Source: Prionace glauca
Lineage: Eukaryota > Chordata > Chondrichthyes > Carcharhiniformes > Carcharhinidae
Length of the DNA stretch: 64,000 nt
Reading direction: 5' to 3'
Assembly (NCBI GenBank): GCA_037974335.1
Contig: CM075760.1
Span: forward strand, 41,296,103-41,360,102
Positions 10,631 to 21,734 of this stretch are shown here, piece after piece. Position numbers and translations under genes: made by a program. Position 1 is the first letter of the stretch, and each line of letters begins with the position of its first letter. The notes beneath the pieces are model-generated. The model ran no database searches and had not been told where the DNA came from. It saw nothing but the letters and a program-made list of their open reading frames with translations.

Positions 10631-10639
10631 ATCAAATGA
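10631..10639 (+). CDS. ighm: IgM membrane exon 2 (cytoplasmic end, Ile-Lys-stop)
   Basis: The acceptor TATTTTACAG ends at 10,630 and is followed by ATC AAA TGA. Joined to TLVK this gives a cytoplasmic tail LVKIK, close to the KVK tail of other mu chains. The intron is only 122 bp. The exon is far too short to be found by ORF search; the call rests on phase 0, the acceptor and the expected tail. Confidence 0.9.
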   Translation: MK

Positions 10640-11110
10640 TGGGTTGAATTTTGGACGCTGCAGATTCCCCTCAGCTGATTATCAAGATCTCTGTGTGGCT
10701 CATGTACAATATCTCCTCTTGGTGACTCTATCAGTAAAATTCTTACAGTTTATCATTCTGAATCTGAAACTGAAGCAATCATAGACCTTATTTCAATTTT
10801 CAGTGTGAAATATACGACACCTTTTTCTTATAAAGTTAATTGTGATTAATAGTTTTCCCGTATTAAAATTTCATGGATAAATAAGAAACGTTTCTAATTC
10901 CTTATTCACCTTTGTTAATTCCTCATTCTATTAATGTCCTGTTTTCCCTTTCTGGTGTATGGAACAGATGTACAAATATTGACGGATTCTCTGTGCATGT
11001 GTTCTGTTCTCAATGTGAAGCTCGATCGCTGTGTTCACTTCCGTGTCTTAAAAAAATAATTTTGCTGTAAAATATTCTCTGAATTTTTGAAATAAATATT
11101 GAATTAAACT
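10640..11110 (+). other. ighm: 3' UTR of membrane IgM with poly(A) signal
   Basis: The noncoding end of the membrane message is AT-rich. AATAAA at 11,091-11,096 is the best poly(A) signal, about 450 bp after the stop. The TTGAATTAAACTTTAACC that follows would be near the cleavage point. Confidence 0.7.
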
Positions 11111-12115
11111 TTAACCATCTCTGGCTTGGCTTCATTCTGTTCTCCGAACCCATCACCTCCACCCCATTTTCCCTATTATAGGGTTTCCCCCTTTTCCCAG
11201 ACAGGAATGTTCCCCCGGTCATGTCTGGGATGTGGTTGAAATCAAGGCCGTTCAGTGAAAGAGTCACTGCGCCACCCCGTGGCCAATCCGTGTAAATACA
11301 CCTTCATCTCTGCCTGTCTTCGATAAAATCCAGAGACAGAATGAGTGAAGAAGGCGGAGACACCGATAATTTCACTCATTAACTGATCTGTCACTGACCG
11401 AGTTTCAGGTAATTCTAAACAGTAAAGGTTCTGCTTCATCCGCGACCAATGGGGGTTCGTGTTTGGGAGGAAATAGTTTCCTTTCCCTGCCCCTTAAAAA
11501 CACTATCAGAGTCGCAACAGCGTGGGTTAACAGAGTGAGTTTCTCTATACATCGTCTGATGCAATACTTACAAGTCAGGCATACCACAAGCTAGATAGAG
11601 AACACAGGCAGAACAGAGGTGCAAACCATCAGGTTCAACCAAGAGATTGAGGCTGATTTCACATAAGAACATAATAAATTACACATTTCCAAATTATGGC
11701 TAGTGTTATGGGATAATTTGAGGTGACCAATACTGTCTTTAACTACAGAGAATATAAACTCATGAGGCAGATATCTCTGTATAAAGACGTAATATTTATT
11801 TAAAACAAAAACACAACAAACAGCTTCTGGGAGATGACAGAAAGGGTTAAGTGGCTCTGGAACAGAGCGCAGAACTTTCCAATGAATCTAACGTGTACAA
11901 TCAATAACAGATCAATTATAGATTTTCTTATTGATCATTCCCGCCTCATGTTAGTTTAAAAATCAGTTAAGTTCAGCAAACATACAGCAATTATAATTCC
12001 TGACAAGTTACTCAGCCAATCGCATTTTACAACCCAGCATAATGATATCTCCTTCATCCATTTAAATCCGAGGCTGACTCATCTGTAATCAGTATCTGGG
12101 AGAATCAGGAAGATG
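11111..12115. other. IgM 3' flank, no gene seen
   Basis: No coding or RNA gene was recognised. A CTCF-like word (CCACGGGGTGGCGCAG on the - strand) lies at 11,267-11,282, a little over 150 bp past the IgM poly(A) site. The remainder is AT-rich unique-looking DNA. Confidence 0.55.
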
Positions 12116-12119
12116 AAAC

Positions 12120-12900
12120 AGAGTCAATCACTCACAGAGTTTTACAGCATTGAAACAGGCCATTCGGCCCGACATATCTATGCCTCCCTTTTTAAACAAC
12201 TAAAATGGTACCTATTGCCTGCGTTTGGCCCATATTCCTCGATAGCTGGCGTTTTTTTTAAAGACAAAATTATACCCGCCTGTACCACTAGCTCTGGCAA
12301 CTTGTTCCAGACATTCACGACCCTTTGTGCGAAAAAGAAGTGCCTCTGGACTCTTTTAAATCTTTCCCTACTCACGTTAAACCTATGCCCTCTAGATTTA
12401 GACACCAATGCAGTTGGAAAAAGATATGCACTATCTAAACTGAACTATGCCCCATATTATTACATGAACCTCTATAAGATAACCCCTCAGCCTCCTGCGC
12501 TCCAGAAAATAACCAATCTATCCAACCACTTCTTATAACTCAAACCATCAAGTCCCGTGAGCACATTCGTAAATCTTTTCTGCACTCTTTCTTGTTTAAT
12601 AATATCCTTTCTATAATAGAGGGACCAGGGCTGTACACAGTATTCCAATGTCTAGTACAACCCCTGCATTCAATGTTCTCACCAATGAAACGAAGCATGT
12701 CGAATGCCTTCTTCACCATCATCTCCACCTGTAACTCCACTTTCATTGAGCTCTGACCTTGTACCCCTACATCTCGATGTTTTGTAATTTTCCTAAACGC
12801 CCTACCATTTTGGTGCGTTAGTGATTCGTGTTCAGCCCTTGCAGGTTTGCAGGCTGGTTTCGATATATTAACAAATAATGTCTTTGTAAGCAATTCTGAA
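12120..12900 (-). mobile_element. Old CR1-like LINE 3' end
   Basis: The - strand frame at 12,178-12,408 encodes RGHRFNVSRERFKRVQRHFF, then AQRVVNVWNKLPELVV, the end of a CR1 ORF2. On the + strand the tail reads ACAGCATTGAAACAGGCCATTCGGCCC. The upstream ORF2 region is broken by stops and shifts up to about 12,900. Confidence 0.8.
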
Positions 12901-13089
12901 ATGCTTCCTGGTGGAAAGCAATTCTGTCAGCATCAGTGGAGTGAGAATTTGTGGTTTTGCTTCCGAACTGGAAATGTCACAGGGGCAACAGGCTGAGAAC
13001 AAACACAAATAGTGAAAGGCAGTGATAGGATGCAAAGCGCAGGACAGATGATGTAGTTAAGAGTTCACATGGTGTACTTGCCTTTATTA

Positions 13090-13745
13090 GCAGAAGCATT
13101 GATGAGACGAGCTCAGGAGTTATGCTGGTGCTATATAAAACTCCCATTATGCCGCGGTTAGTGAACCATGTGCAGATTCATTCGCATGATACTGGTGCCA
13201 AACTACTTTAACAAGGAGAATAGTTTCGATTCAGTACGCATTCGAGGGTTCAGCTCACTACACATACAGATGTTGTTGTATTAGAAAGGATATTAAGTGA
13301 ATTGAACGGGATGCAGCCTGGGGTGAAGTTTGCAGCGATGAAAAGAGGCTGGATAGGCTGGGGTTATTTACCTTAATGTGGAGAAGGATGAGGGGAAACG
13401 CACTAATTTGTACCAAACTATGAGGGATATAGATTATCCAGATGAGAATAACCATTCCGCTTAGTAAATTTGTCAATAACCAGGGGCATAGATCTAAGGA
13501 TAGGAACATGATATTGAAAGGGGACTTGCAAAAAAAAACTCGTTAACCTAGATGGCGGTGGGAATCGGGAACTCACAGCCGAAAGTATGGCAGGGGAAAG
13601 AATATTCACATTTAAGAAGCATTTAGATGAACACTTGAAAAGTCATAGCATGCAAAAAAGAGAACCAACTGTGGCAACATGGGATGTGATGAGATAGGAG
13701 TTATATGGCCGAAGGGCCTCTTTCAATGCTGGAAATCTCCATCAC
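13090..13745 (+). mobile_element. Old CR1-like LINE 3' end
   Basis: The + strand order is typical: a GAGTTATGCTGGTGCTATATAAAAC promoter-distal stretch, GAAAAGAGGCTGGATAGGCTGGG, GGCATAGATCTAAGGATAGG and the end GGCCGAAGGGCCTCTTTCAATGC. It is heavily mutated with no usable reading frame. Confidence 0.75.
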
Positions 13746-13943
13746 TACATTATCTCTTCCAGGAAGTTAGCAACTGTGATAACTCAGCATTCATTCAGAG
13801 CAATAACGGGAGCTGTGAGGACTGTATTATGAGCCTTCCATCTCCTAAGTCCTGAATCTAAAGCCCAATCGTGTCTGATTTCAGACAGACGGAGTACACA
13901 TTGGTCTAAATTGATGAAACCCAAACACGTGCTGATGTGTGTT

Positions 13944-14833
13944 TTAGCCAGTGAGCTTGGTGAAGGGGCACAGCAGAACCTTCTTCAGGTCCTCTCGGAA
14001 CTTGGTCTGAGCGACTGCGTAGATGAAGACGTTGTTGCAGGAACTGACTAGCTGGAGCATGTTTGCTGTTTCCTGAAATATGTACCGTGGGTCTTTGAAA
14101 TCCAGGCTGGTGCGATAGCCCTCACCTGTAATCCACACATAGAGGGTGTATATGAGATAGGTGACCCAGAGGAGGAGGAAGCTGAGGGCGATGGCGAACA
14201 GCAGGATGATGGACCTCTTGCGGTTGGCCATCTCTGGGTCCCCGTGACCCTCCGTGCCCCGGAGTCTACTGCGAGCTCTGCTGGCCACTAAGATGTGTTT
14301 TACGGTTTGAGCATTAAGAAGCAGGATGAGGAGGAACGGGAGAAATGGGGTTAAGATGTTATCCAACCAGTCAAATGCCTGCCAGGCGGACAGTGTGTAA
14401 TAACTGGGCTTAAAAACACAGAACCAGGGCACCCCGTCCAGGATGTACAAGGGCTGGAAAGTGAAATAGAAAGGGACATTCCTGACACAGCTCAGGACAC
14501 AGACTATTCCTATAACCAGCAATGCTGTTTTCTCGGTGCAGTACCTGGTCTTCAGGCTCTGGCAGCAGATGGCCACAAAACGGTCGATGGTAAAAGCCAC
14601 TGTCAACCAGACAGATGCATCCCGGGTAAAATAGACCAGCAGATTGGTGAGTGTACATGCGGGAGTGGTAGACAGGACGCTGTTCTGAAAGTAAATGCGG
14701 CCAATCCGGTTGAGGATGACGGCAATGATGATGACAAGGAAATCAGCCAACGCTTTCGCGATCAGGTAGTAGGTGATGCACCCTGACAGTCCGCACCGTC
14801 CTCGGGATAAGATTACGATCGTCACCAAGTTGG
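13944..14833 (-). CDS. GPR139-like G-protein-coupled receptor A, exon 2
   Basis: Encodes nearly all of a seven-helix receptor of the GPR139/GPR142-like family. The acceptor (TCTATTTCAG) is followed by the codons for NLVTIVILSRGRCGLSGC (TM1 end and loop), then LADFLVIIIAVIL (TM2), a conserved Cys before TM3, DRFVAICCQSLKTRYC (a DRF variant of the DRY motif), Cys in PWFCVF (ECL2), LLILLLNAQTVKHIL (TM5), SRARSRLRG (intracellular loop 3), IILLFAIALSFLLLWVTYL (TM6), and SSCNNVFIYAVAQTKF in TM7, a relaxed NPxxY. With exon 1 at 15,393-15,462 it gives 319 residues with no break. Peptide-like or amino-acid ligands are known for GPR139 in mammals; the ligand here is unknown. Confidence 0.93.
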
Positions 14834-15392
14834 CTGAAATAGAAAGAGGCAGAGAGAGGTGTTACTGAGAGGGATGTAAACACCAGCCGCTGCGCTCTCC
14901 AATCAGTTACTGAATACGACCCCATCCTTCACTTTGCCAACTTCAGGCTCCAGTGATTGTAAAGTCTTGGCAATGACACGACATTCAAAACTGGATTAAT
15001 GTTTTTTAAGTTAGGGGGAATCAGTCCAAATTTTAATTCCGCGCTCTGGTCACTGAGGTGATCCCCTGAGATAACTATCAAATTTCAGATTCTCCGAAAA
15101 TTTACTGTCACTATTCTTCATCGTACTAATCCCATCCATCCATCAGCCCTATCAGCCCCCATTCAGGCAGCGTCTCTCTTTTTATAATCTCGTTCTTCGG
15201 ATTGTCAATCCCTCCAACATTTCGCCTTTCCAGAATATTGTAACATGCTACAACTGTCTGAGATCACACCGTATCTCCGAGTGTGGACATTAATGCCCCT
15301 GATAAAACCAAATGTTCAACAATAAAAAGGTTCATGTTTATGCAACGCCATACATTTCACGTCATGAGAATAATTTGGGATCCTTCACCTAC

Positions 15393-15462
15393 CAGGAACA
15401 CCAACGGCGGCGAGAATGGGATAAGAAATGGCGAAGAAGAGACCTTTCGCTGGTCCATGCAT
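15393..15462 (-). CDS. GPR139-like receptor A, exon 1
   Basis: Short first coding exon, not resolvable by ORF length. From ATG (complement of 15,460-15,462) it reads MHGPAKGLFFAISYPILAAV and then GVP, with donor G|GTAGGT. The last base plus CC of exon 2 makes GCC, so the join reads GVP-ANLVTIV, the standard TM1 junction of this family. The intron is 559 bp. The upstream ATG was preferred because it is in frame with the YPILA motif; a second ATG 4 bp downstream is out of frame. Confidence 0.88.
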
Positions 15463-15867
15463 CCTCTCCCAGAAAGTGAAATGAAGCTGAGAGCTGCGCT
15501 CTGCAGTGGTTTCATTGTGTCCCACATTTATTCTGAGTGAACGTCTCCAGAGGAATAATTAAGTTAGCACCTTAGTTACAGACCAGTGAACAAACAGATT
15601 CACTCACTGTTTGGTACCTCTATATTGCACCATTGGCAAGGGGGATGATCCCATTGTATACCTAACCAAACTGCTGCTTGCTCATTCCATGGTTACCTCC
15701 ATCTCCCACAAACATTGCCTTCGTGTCTACATCAAGAACAGCAGGTGAGGGGAGATTTTGATCTGGGTTCCAATCTCAAATTCAAAGACCATCTCTTCTC
15801 ATTTCTGCCCAATTCCATTTTGATCACGGATATCAGAATAGTTATTTCCTTCTGAGGGTTTTGGAAA
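15463..15867. other. Flank of receptor A, no gene seen
   Basis: This stretch lies upstream of the receptor on the - strand and may hold its promoter, but no clear TATA box or CpG island is visible. Confidence 0.5.
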
Positions 15868-15978
15868 CAGAAATTAGAAGTATGAGTAGGACATTCAGTA
15901 TTTCCGAGTCTACTCTGCCCTTCATTTTGATCATGAGTGATCATCAAACAGCGTTCCTACTCCCTAATTCTTTTTATT
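15868..15978 (-). mobile_element. Degenerate CR1/SINE 3' tail
   Basis: AGTATGAGTAGGACATTCAG and TCATTTTGATCATGAGTGATC match the common tail AGGAGTAGGCCATTCAG...GATCATGGCTGATC with many changes. It is an old fragment. Confidence 0.55.
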
Positions 15979-15979
15979 A

Positions 15980-16555
15980 GATGTACATCGGAAACACCTG
16001 AAGTCACTTTGACCGTTTTGCACATCTTATCCTCCTGCTCTCACATTCAGCGAGCACAGGATGGATTTCACAGAAATGACCAATGATAACGGCGGTTAAT
16101 ATGCTATATTTCCCTTAAGAAGTGATACAATGAACCTGTTTTCCGATCTACAGTCAGCAAGTGAAACACATTTTAGCTACGGAATTCACCTTGGACTTTA
16201 TTATTTTGGGGAGAAATAATTGCAATCCTGCATTTCATTTGTTTATTTTCTCACATAAACCTCTGTCATCTAAAGTTTTATTATCGAGCAGATGTGTAAA
16301 TCATGTTTGGAGGAGTAAGCTTGATGAAAGTTACTCTTTAACTCTTCTTTGAAATAAAGGAACAGTTGGTGTCACACATCAATAACCATTCGACTGGAGA
16401 AGGCAATTTTTGAGCAAGTGTGTTTGTGTGTGTATGTGTTGGGAGAAAGGCCTAGTATCATAGATCAGAGTGCAGTCGTTTGCACGGTGTGACTCGTTGC
16501 AATGTGGACTGCATCCCGGGGTACAAAAAGAAATGGCAGAAGTAATAGCAAATAC
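15980..16555. other. No gene seen
   Basis: AT-rich, unique-looking DNA without recognisable repeats or open frames that resemble a family. Confidence 0.5.
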
Positions 16556-16559
16556 ATTC

Positions 16560-17032
16560 GTTAACAAAGAACAAAGAACAAAGAACAATCCAGCACGGGA
16601 AACAGGCCCTTCGGCCCAACGAGCCCGCGCCGCCACATCACCCTGCACCTATTCTACCCTGCATATCTATGAATGGAACCCTACTCAGTCAGATTCAGGG
16701 AAGAAATAGTGTCAATTTGGTAAAAACCGATTAGCCTGAGAGCACATCTTTGGGGTGTGGGAGGAAACCGGAGCGCCCGGAGGAAACCCACGCAACCACA
16801 GGGAGAATGCGCAAACTCCCACAGACACAGGCCCAAATCCATGTGTCTGCACAGCCAGCAGTGCTAGTCACTGAGCTGTTGCGGCGCCCATCTACCGGTC
16901 CAGGATCAAGCACACACACCGACACGAAGTTCTAGGCCACTCCTGGAACTTCCAAGAGCAGCCCAGGCACGACCTGCCGTGTGAATGCCCCTCGTTTGAC
17001 ACGAGGTGGACCTCCACCTGTGGAATTCGTTG
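16560..17032 (-). mobile_element. Composite LINE/SINE 3' unit, copy 1
   Basis: About 470 bp nearly identical to 36,534-36,992. On the - strand it starts TTCCACAGGTGGAGGTCCAC, has a tRNA-like SINE head (CAGTGACTAGCACTGCTGGC), the HE1-like body with GTGGGTTTCCTCCGGGCGC, and ends in GGGCCGAAGGGCCTG plus (TTCTTTG)n. The 36.5-kb copy continues upstream into LINE ORF2 coding sequence, so this is probably a 5'-truncated copy of a LINE whose 3' UTR has taken in a SINE. Confidence 0.8.
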
Positions 17033-17034
17033 TA

Positions 17035-17285
17035 TTATATCAAAATTTGCTGGACTCTGTGGAAGTGCTGATTGGAAAACAACTAATGTAACGCCACTAT
17101 TTAAAACAGGAGGTCAACCAAAGGCAGGTAACGACAGGGCAGTTAGCTTAACATCTGTGGTTGGGAATATGCTGGAATCGATCATTAATGAAGAAATAGC
17201 AGGGCACTTGGAAAAGAATGGTTCAATCAAGCAGACACAGCGTGGATTGATGAATTCTTTATTAAATATAAAACACAGCGAGACT
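17035..17285 (+). mobile_element. LINE reverse transcriptase fragment
   Basis: Noncoding remnant matching the start of the RT domain seen intact at 63,487: the words GGTAACGACAGGGCAGTTAGC, TTAACATCTGTGGTTGGGA and ATGCTGGAATCGATCATTAA correspond to [21 protein letters not shown]. Several stops are present. Confidence 0.75.
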
Positions 17286-17588
17286 ATGAAGTGAGTAAAA
17301 AAAGTAAACTATTCAGCTGGATAAACTTGTGTCATATTTGGAAAAGTCAGAGGTATGAAATCAGCATAAGGCTCTGAAGAATATTCTCTAAACAGACACA
17401 TGGCAGATACTGATCATTGGAAGTATTTGAAACGCCTTAAATTCTACCGCTTTCACATCGCATTTTGTAACTCCCTGTTGTCCATCTCAATTGCTCACAC
17501 ATCCACTCAAGATCACCCACCTGTAAATTCAGACTGTTCCTTGTTTCGCGGATTATGGTACGTTTGATGCAAGAAACACGCAGCCTTT

Positions 17589-17661
17589 GGCTCCATAGCT
17601 CAATGGTTAGAGCACTGGTCTCGTAAACCAGGGGTCGCGAGTTCGACTCTCGCTGGAGCCT
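17589..17661 (+). tRNA. tRNA-Thr (CGT)
   Basis: Full cloverleaf: acceptor GGCTCCA/TGGAGCC, D arm GCTCAATGGTTAGAGC, anticodon arm CTGGT-CTCGTAA-ACCAG with anticodon CGT, and T arm GCGAG-TTCGACT-CTCGC. All stems pair perfectly. No intron. A poly-T terminator is not obvious in the first 20 bp downstream. Confidence 0.95.
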
Positions 17662-17834
17662 GCTTAACTCTTCCTGGAAAATGTAGTTTGAAGTACACAC
17701 AGCAAGTGCAACGGAGTTTGAAGTGGATGAAGGTAGCTCATATGAGAGTCGACATTTCCAACGTGACTTTAAAAAGTGATTAGTTATTCCCATGATCATG
17801 AAAGTATCAAAAAGAGGCATGGTTGAAAAAGTGG

Positions 17835-18245
17835 GTGGTTTTGTTTGTACATAGGAGCGCAGGAAGTTAGTTTGTTAGCAATCAGTTAGAAAGGGAAATG
17901 GCATTTTGACCTTTCTTGTCAAAGGAATGGAGTTCAGCAATAAGTCGTTATTACTACAGTTCAGAGGGTTTATTGAGACCGCATGTGGGAAATTCTTCTC
18001 AATGCTGGTCTCCATATTTAAGAAAAGATATTCTTGCATTGCAGACAGTGTGGTGAAGGGTCGTTAGTTTGCCCCGTAAGCTCGGGTTTACGCTGTGATG
18101 AGGACTTGAGGAAATTCGGTTGAAATTCTCTTGCGTTTAGAGGAATGAGAGGTGATCTCATAAAAACCTGCTCCATTCTGAATGGGGTCGAGAGGGTGGA
18201 CGCTGAGAGATTGTTTCCACTGGGCGGGAATCTAAAACAGCATCA
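17835..18245 (+). mobile_element. CR1-like LINE fragment, part before SINE insertion
   Basis: It reads GGAGCGCAGGAAGTTAG, TTTATTGAGACCGCATGTGG and GAATGAGAGGTGATCTCATA, the CR1 ORF2 C-terminal region with stops (a short MRGDLIKTCSILNGVERVD frame remains). It continues after the SINE at about 18,540-18,790 with ATTGAGGGATATAGGGAGC and a decayed tail. Confidence 0.8.
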
Positions 18246-18540
18246 GCAAAAAGAGCGTTTAGGTCACTCTGGAGCTTGTCCATTCTCCCCGTTTATACAT
18301 AGGTTTCCTCCCGGTACCCCGGTTTCCTCCCACAGCTCAAAGATGTGCTGGTTAGGTCGATTGGACTTGGCAAATTGTCCCTAAATGTCCAAAGGTGTGT
18401 AGGTTAGGGTGATTAGCAGGATGGGTGTGTGGGGCTGCGGGAATGGGACCTTGATGTGGTCTCAATCGCATAGTCGTTGCAGAGTCAGACGGGCCGTATG
18501 GTCTCTTTCAGCAGTGCAGTGGTTCTATGAGATCAGAGGA
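18246..18540 (+). mobile_element. HE1-like SINE inside a CR1 LINE
   Basis: The SINE body is present: TTTCCTCCCACAGCTCAAAGA, TGTGTAGGTTAGGGTGATTAG and the tail GACGGGCCGTATGGTCTC. It separates two parts of one LINE, so it is younger than that LINE. Confidence 0.75.
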
Positions 18541-18790
18541 ATTTACTTCACACAAAGTGCTGCGCATCTTTGAAACTCTCCCCCAAAGAGGGTTGTCGCT
18601 GCTCCTTCATTGAACACGTTTCAGACTGTGATGGAAAAAAAAATACGGTCTGTCTGGGAATTGAGGGATATAGGGAGCTAGTGGGAAAATGGAGTTGAAG
18701 CCCAAGGTCGGATATGATGGCATTGAATGGTAGAGCAGGTTTGATAGGCCGAGTGAACCATTCCTGCTTCTATTTATTGTGTTCATGTGT
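18541..18790 (+). mobile_element. CR1-like LINE fragment, part after SINE insertion
   Basis: It continues the element broken at 18,245: AACTCTCCCCCAAAGAGG, GCTCCTTCATTGAACACG and a tail with ATAGGCCGAGTGAACCATTCC. Confidence 0.7.
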
Positions 18791-18834
18791 ATGAGAAAAA
18801 CAGTAAATCATGTTTTTAATAAAAACAGATTGCT

Positions 18835-19395
18835 CCAAAAGTTCTCAGCAGGTTGGGAAGTCTTGTTGAAGTTGTACAAGACATTTTAAGGGCACATTCG
18901 TAAAACCGTGTGCAAATTCTGGTTATCCTACTATAGAAGATGTGCAGAAAAGATTTATTAGGATTTATTAGTACTTGACGGATTGAGTTATAAGGAGGGA
19001 CTTTTATTTTCTCTGGAGGGTAGGAGGCTGAGGAGTGACCTTATAGAGGTCTATAAAATAATGAGGGACATAGACAAGGTAGATAGTCAATATCTCTTCC
19101 CAAAGGTAGGGGAATATAAAGCTAGAGGGCTTAGATTTAAGGTGAGAGGGGAGAAATCCAAAAGTGTCCAGGTGGGATTTTTTTTACTTCATACAGAAAA
19201 TTCCAGGGGTAGTAGTGGATGCGGGTACAATTTTATCTTTAAAAAAACATTTAGATAATTATATGGGTACGATAGAAAAAGAAACATATGGGCCAAATGC
19301 GGGCAATTGGGATTAGTTTAGGGGTTTAAAAAAGGATGGCATGGACAAGTTGGGCCGAAGGGCCTGTTTCCATGTTGTTAACCTCTATGCCTCAA
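18835..19395 (+). mobile_element. CR1-like LINE 3' end
   Basis: The frame at 18,983-19,258 reads LEGRRLRSDLIEVYKIMRD, then DKVDSQYLFPKVGEYKARG, the ORF2 C-terminus. The tail has GGGCCGAAGGGCCTGTTTCC. A near-relative is at 37,395. It is 5' truncated with a frame break in the last part. Confidence 0.88.
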
Positions 19396-20464
19396 TGAGC
19401 AGGTCTAGCAGCAAACACGAAGAGAAAAACAGAGTTAAGTTTTAGAATCCAATATAATGTTATTCAAAACAGTAACAATTATAACAATTTGCACAACATC
19501 TAGACAGAGAATTGAATTCAATCCAGGCAACGAATGTCCTGAATTTAAACTATTGCTGTATTGCTGTAGTAAAATTATTCAGGAAAGTTAGCTGTTATTT
19601 GAAAGGCTGGAGGCTTGATCGCACCGTGAGCCACACAGTTTTCCTCTATTCCTGCTTCTACTTATATTCTCAACATAGACACACTGTGTGTCCTTCTGCA
19701 ACAAAGAAACATCGTTCAAGCTTTGCTGGTCACACTGTTATTCAATAAGTTGACATGCAAATAGATCTATAAATATTCTTTTCAAATAATACAAGAGCTA
19801 TTAGATTATGCTTTGGTATGTTTTCAAACTATTAGAAACACTGTGTTGACAGTAACTGATAGAAGTTGTTGATGTGATTGCAGATATAGAACTGGAACCC
19901 ACCATCACACCGAATGAATCCACTGTCAGTTTAAGTGTTGATCAGTGAAAATGCCAATTATCCTCTGTGATATACGGATACCAAATCAGTAAGCAATAGC
20001 CAATCAAAATAGGAACCAGAATCAGTCAATCTTTCTCTCTACTTTCAAACATGTTGTTATTTTCTGTACCATTTGCCAGTGAGGTGAATGAAAAAGTGAC
20101 CACAGTTTGTGAAAATGTGCTCACTCCTTCTGGGAACAAAATCACATTGATGCACAGAGCAACACACACACACACAGACACAAAGACGGACAGAGACTTG
20201 AGGAGATGAAAACATCCAAAAATCAAGGATGTCAACAACTGGTTTCAGTCTTGTTCAATTTCTGGCTGGAGTTTAGCAAGTTATCGCTGATGAGCATTAA
20301 TGAAGGAATCTGAAAGTGAAACAGGAACAAACAAACTGGAATATTTGGAAGGATTTGATTGCATTGAACGAAGAATTAATTCTGCAGTCACCTAAAGGAA
20401 TGAATGCTGAGCAGAGCAGTGGGTGAGGTTCAAATCTTCGTGAGAAAACATCAGTTTCAAATCC
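19396..20464. other. No gene seen
   Basis: AT-rich DNA between the LINE and the tRNA-Leu module. A short (AC)n tract is near 20,163. No coding signal was recognised. Confidence 0.5.
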
Positions 20465-20858
20465 ACTTCCACTGCTATTTTGATTGCAGGTCAGGAAGTG
20501 AAGCTTTATTGCTCTCCTCCAATCCGTGATAATAAATATCAATTATTTCCCGGCAGCAGGCACAAATCGCAATCTCGCCTTGTGTTCTGTCCTTTCTCAG
20601 GTAAAGACTCGCAGCAAATTCAACAGGAAGCCATATTCTCCCATCTGAGGAGCAGACGAGGTTAAGGACAGTTTAAATGGAGCCGGCCCTTCACAGCAGC
20701 TCATTGTGTCTCTGACTGGAGATGATTTTTGTTTGCTGCACATTCCAGGATCATCTGATTCGGTGACGATTTCTTCATCGCCCATCCCAACTCCACTGAT
20801 TTTAACATGTTTCAGTGTCAATGCAGTGAGATGACAGTATTATCACGTATCCTTGTGT
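20465..20858 (+). repeat. tRNA-Leu upstream module, copy 1
   Basis: About 390 bp upstream of the first tRNA-Leu. It is repeated at 27,440-27,825 and, in shortened form, at 28,232-28,461, each time directly before a tRNA-Leu. Shared words include TTATTGCTCTCCTCCAATC, GACGAGGTTAAGGACAG and CTCATTGTGTCTCTGACTGG. The pattern shows that segments, not single tRNAs, were duplicated. Confidence 0.85.
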
Positions 20859-20940
20859 GGTAGTGTGGCCGAGCGGTCTAAGGCGCTGGATTTAAACTCC
20901 AGTCTCTCTAGAGGCGTGGATTCAAATCCCCCAACTTCCA
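20859..20940 (+). tRNA. tRNA-Leu (TAA), degenerate
   Basis: Matches the class II leucine tRNA layout with D arm GGCCGAGCGGTCTAAGGC, anticodon arm CTGGA-TTTAAAC-TCCAG (anticodon TAA) and a long variable arm. The acceptor has mismatches (positions 3 and 7) and the T stem (GTGGA/CCCCC) pairs poorly, so I regard it as a probable pseudogene. It belongs to the duplicated module seen again at 27,826. Confidence 0.75.
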
Positions 20941-20984
20941 GCGAGCAGTATAACGCAGGGGTGTGTGTGGTCTCGTTATTATTT

Positions 20985-21732
20985 TGACAAACACCCTTGC
21001 AAGAACGGGATATTGCGCTTGACTCATCGATCGACAGTTCCGACGCGCCATTGCAAAAAGGAAATCTCACCGACCTCCTCAGAATGCATACAGGGACAAT
21101 GTTAGAGGCCCTTCCTTCTCCAGCACGTCCCCAGAGTGGAGAAGCTACAGTGTCTTCTTGGGAACCTTCAGCATGCAATTGATGAAGACAAATATCTCGC
21201 GAAGGCCATCTCCACACCCACCTACTTGCCTTCAAAACACAGTTCAACCTCAAACAGACCATTGTTCGCAGAAAACTACCCAGCCTGCAGGAGAACAGCG
21301 ACAATGACACCACACACCACCGCCACGGTAACCTCTGCAAGATGTGTTGGATCATCGAAATGGATGTCATCATCAAACGTGAGAACAGAATCCACCAGGT
21401 AGACCATATATACACATGTAACTGAGCCACCGTGGTCTACCTCATCCATTGCATGAAAGGATATTCCGTATCATGGTATATCGCCCAGACCATGCAGATA
21501 CTCCAACAGATGAATGGACACCGCTTCACAGCCGACAAGGCTATTCCATTCCTGTCGGGGAACACTTAAGCAGTGAAGGGCATTCACCCACCGATCTTCG
21601 GGTAAGCTTTCTCCAAGGAGGCCTTCAAGACACACCACAACACAGAATCGCTGAACAGATCTGATAGCCAAATTCAAAATACACAGAACGGCTTCAACCG
21701 GGATTTTGCGTTCATGAAACACGACTTGTAAC
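20985..21732 (+). mobile_element. Penelope-like element remnant
   Basis: Decayed coding DNA of a Penelope-like retroelement. A frame at 21,449-21,664 retains PVGEHLSSEGHSPTDLRVSF and LQGGLQDT, matching the GIY-YIG endonuclease end seen at 43,854-44,108 (PVGEHFSGHGHS, DLRVSILQGGLHDT). Upstream, words such as KNGILRLTHRS and the C-rich linker are recognisable. It begins about 45 bp after tRNA-Leu, and part of it was carried along in the copy at 27,955. Confidence 0.75.
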
Positions 21733-21734
21733 CC

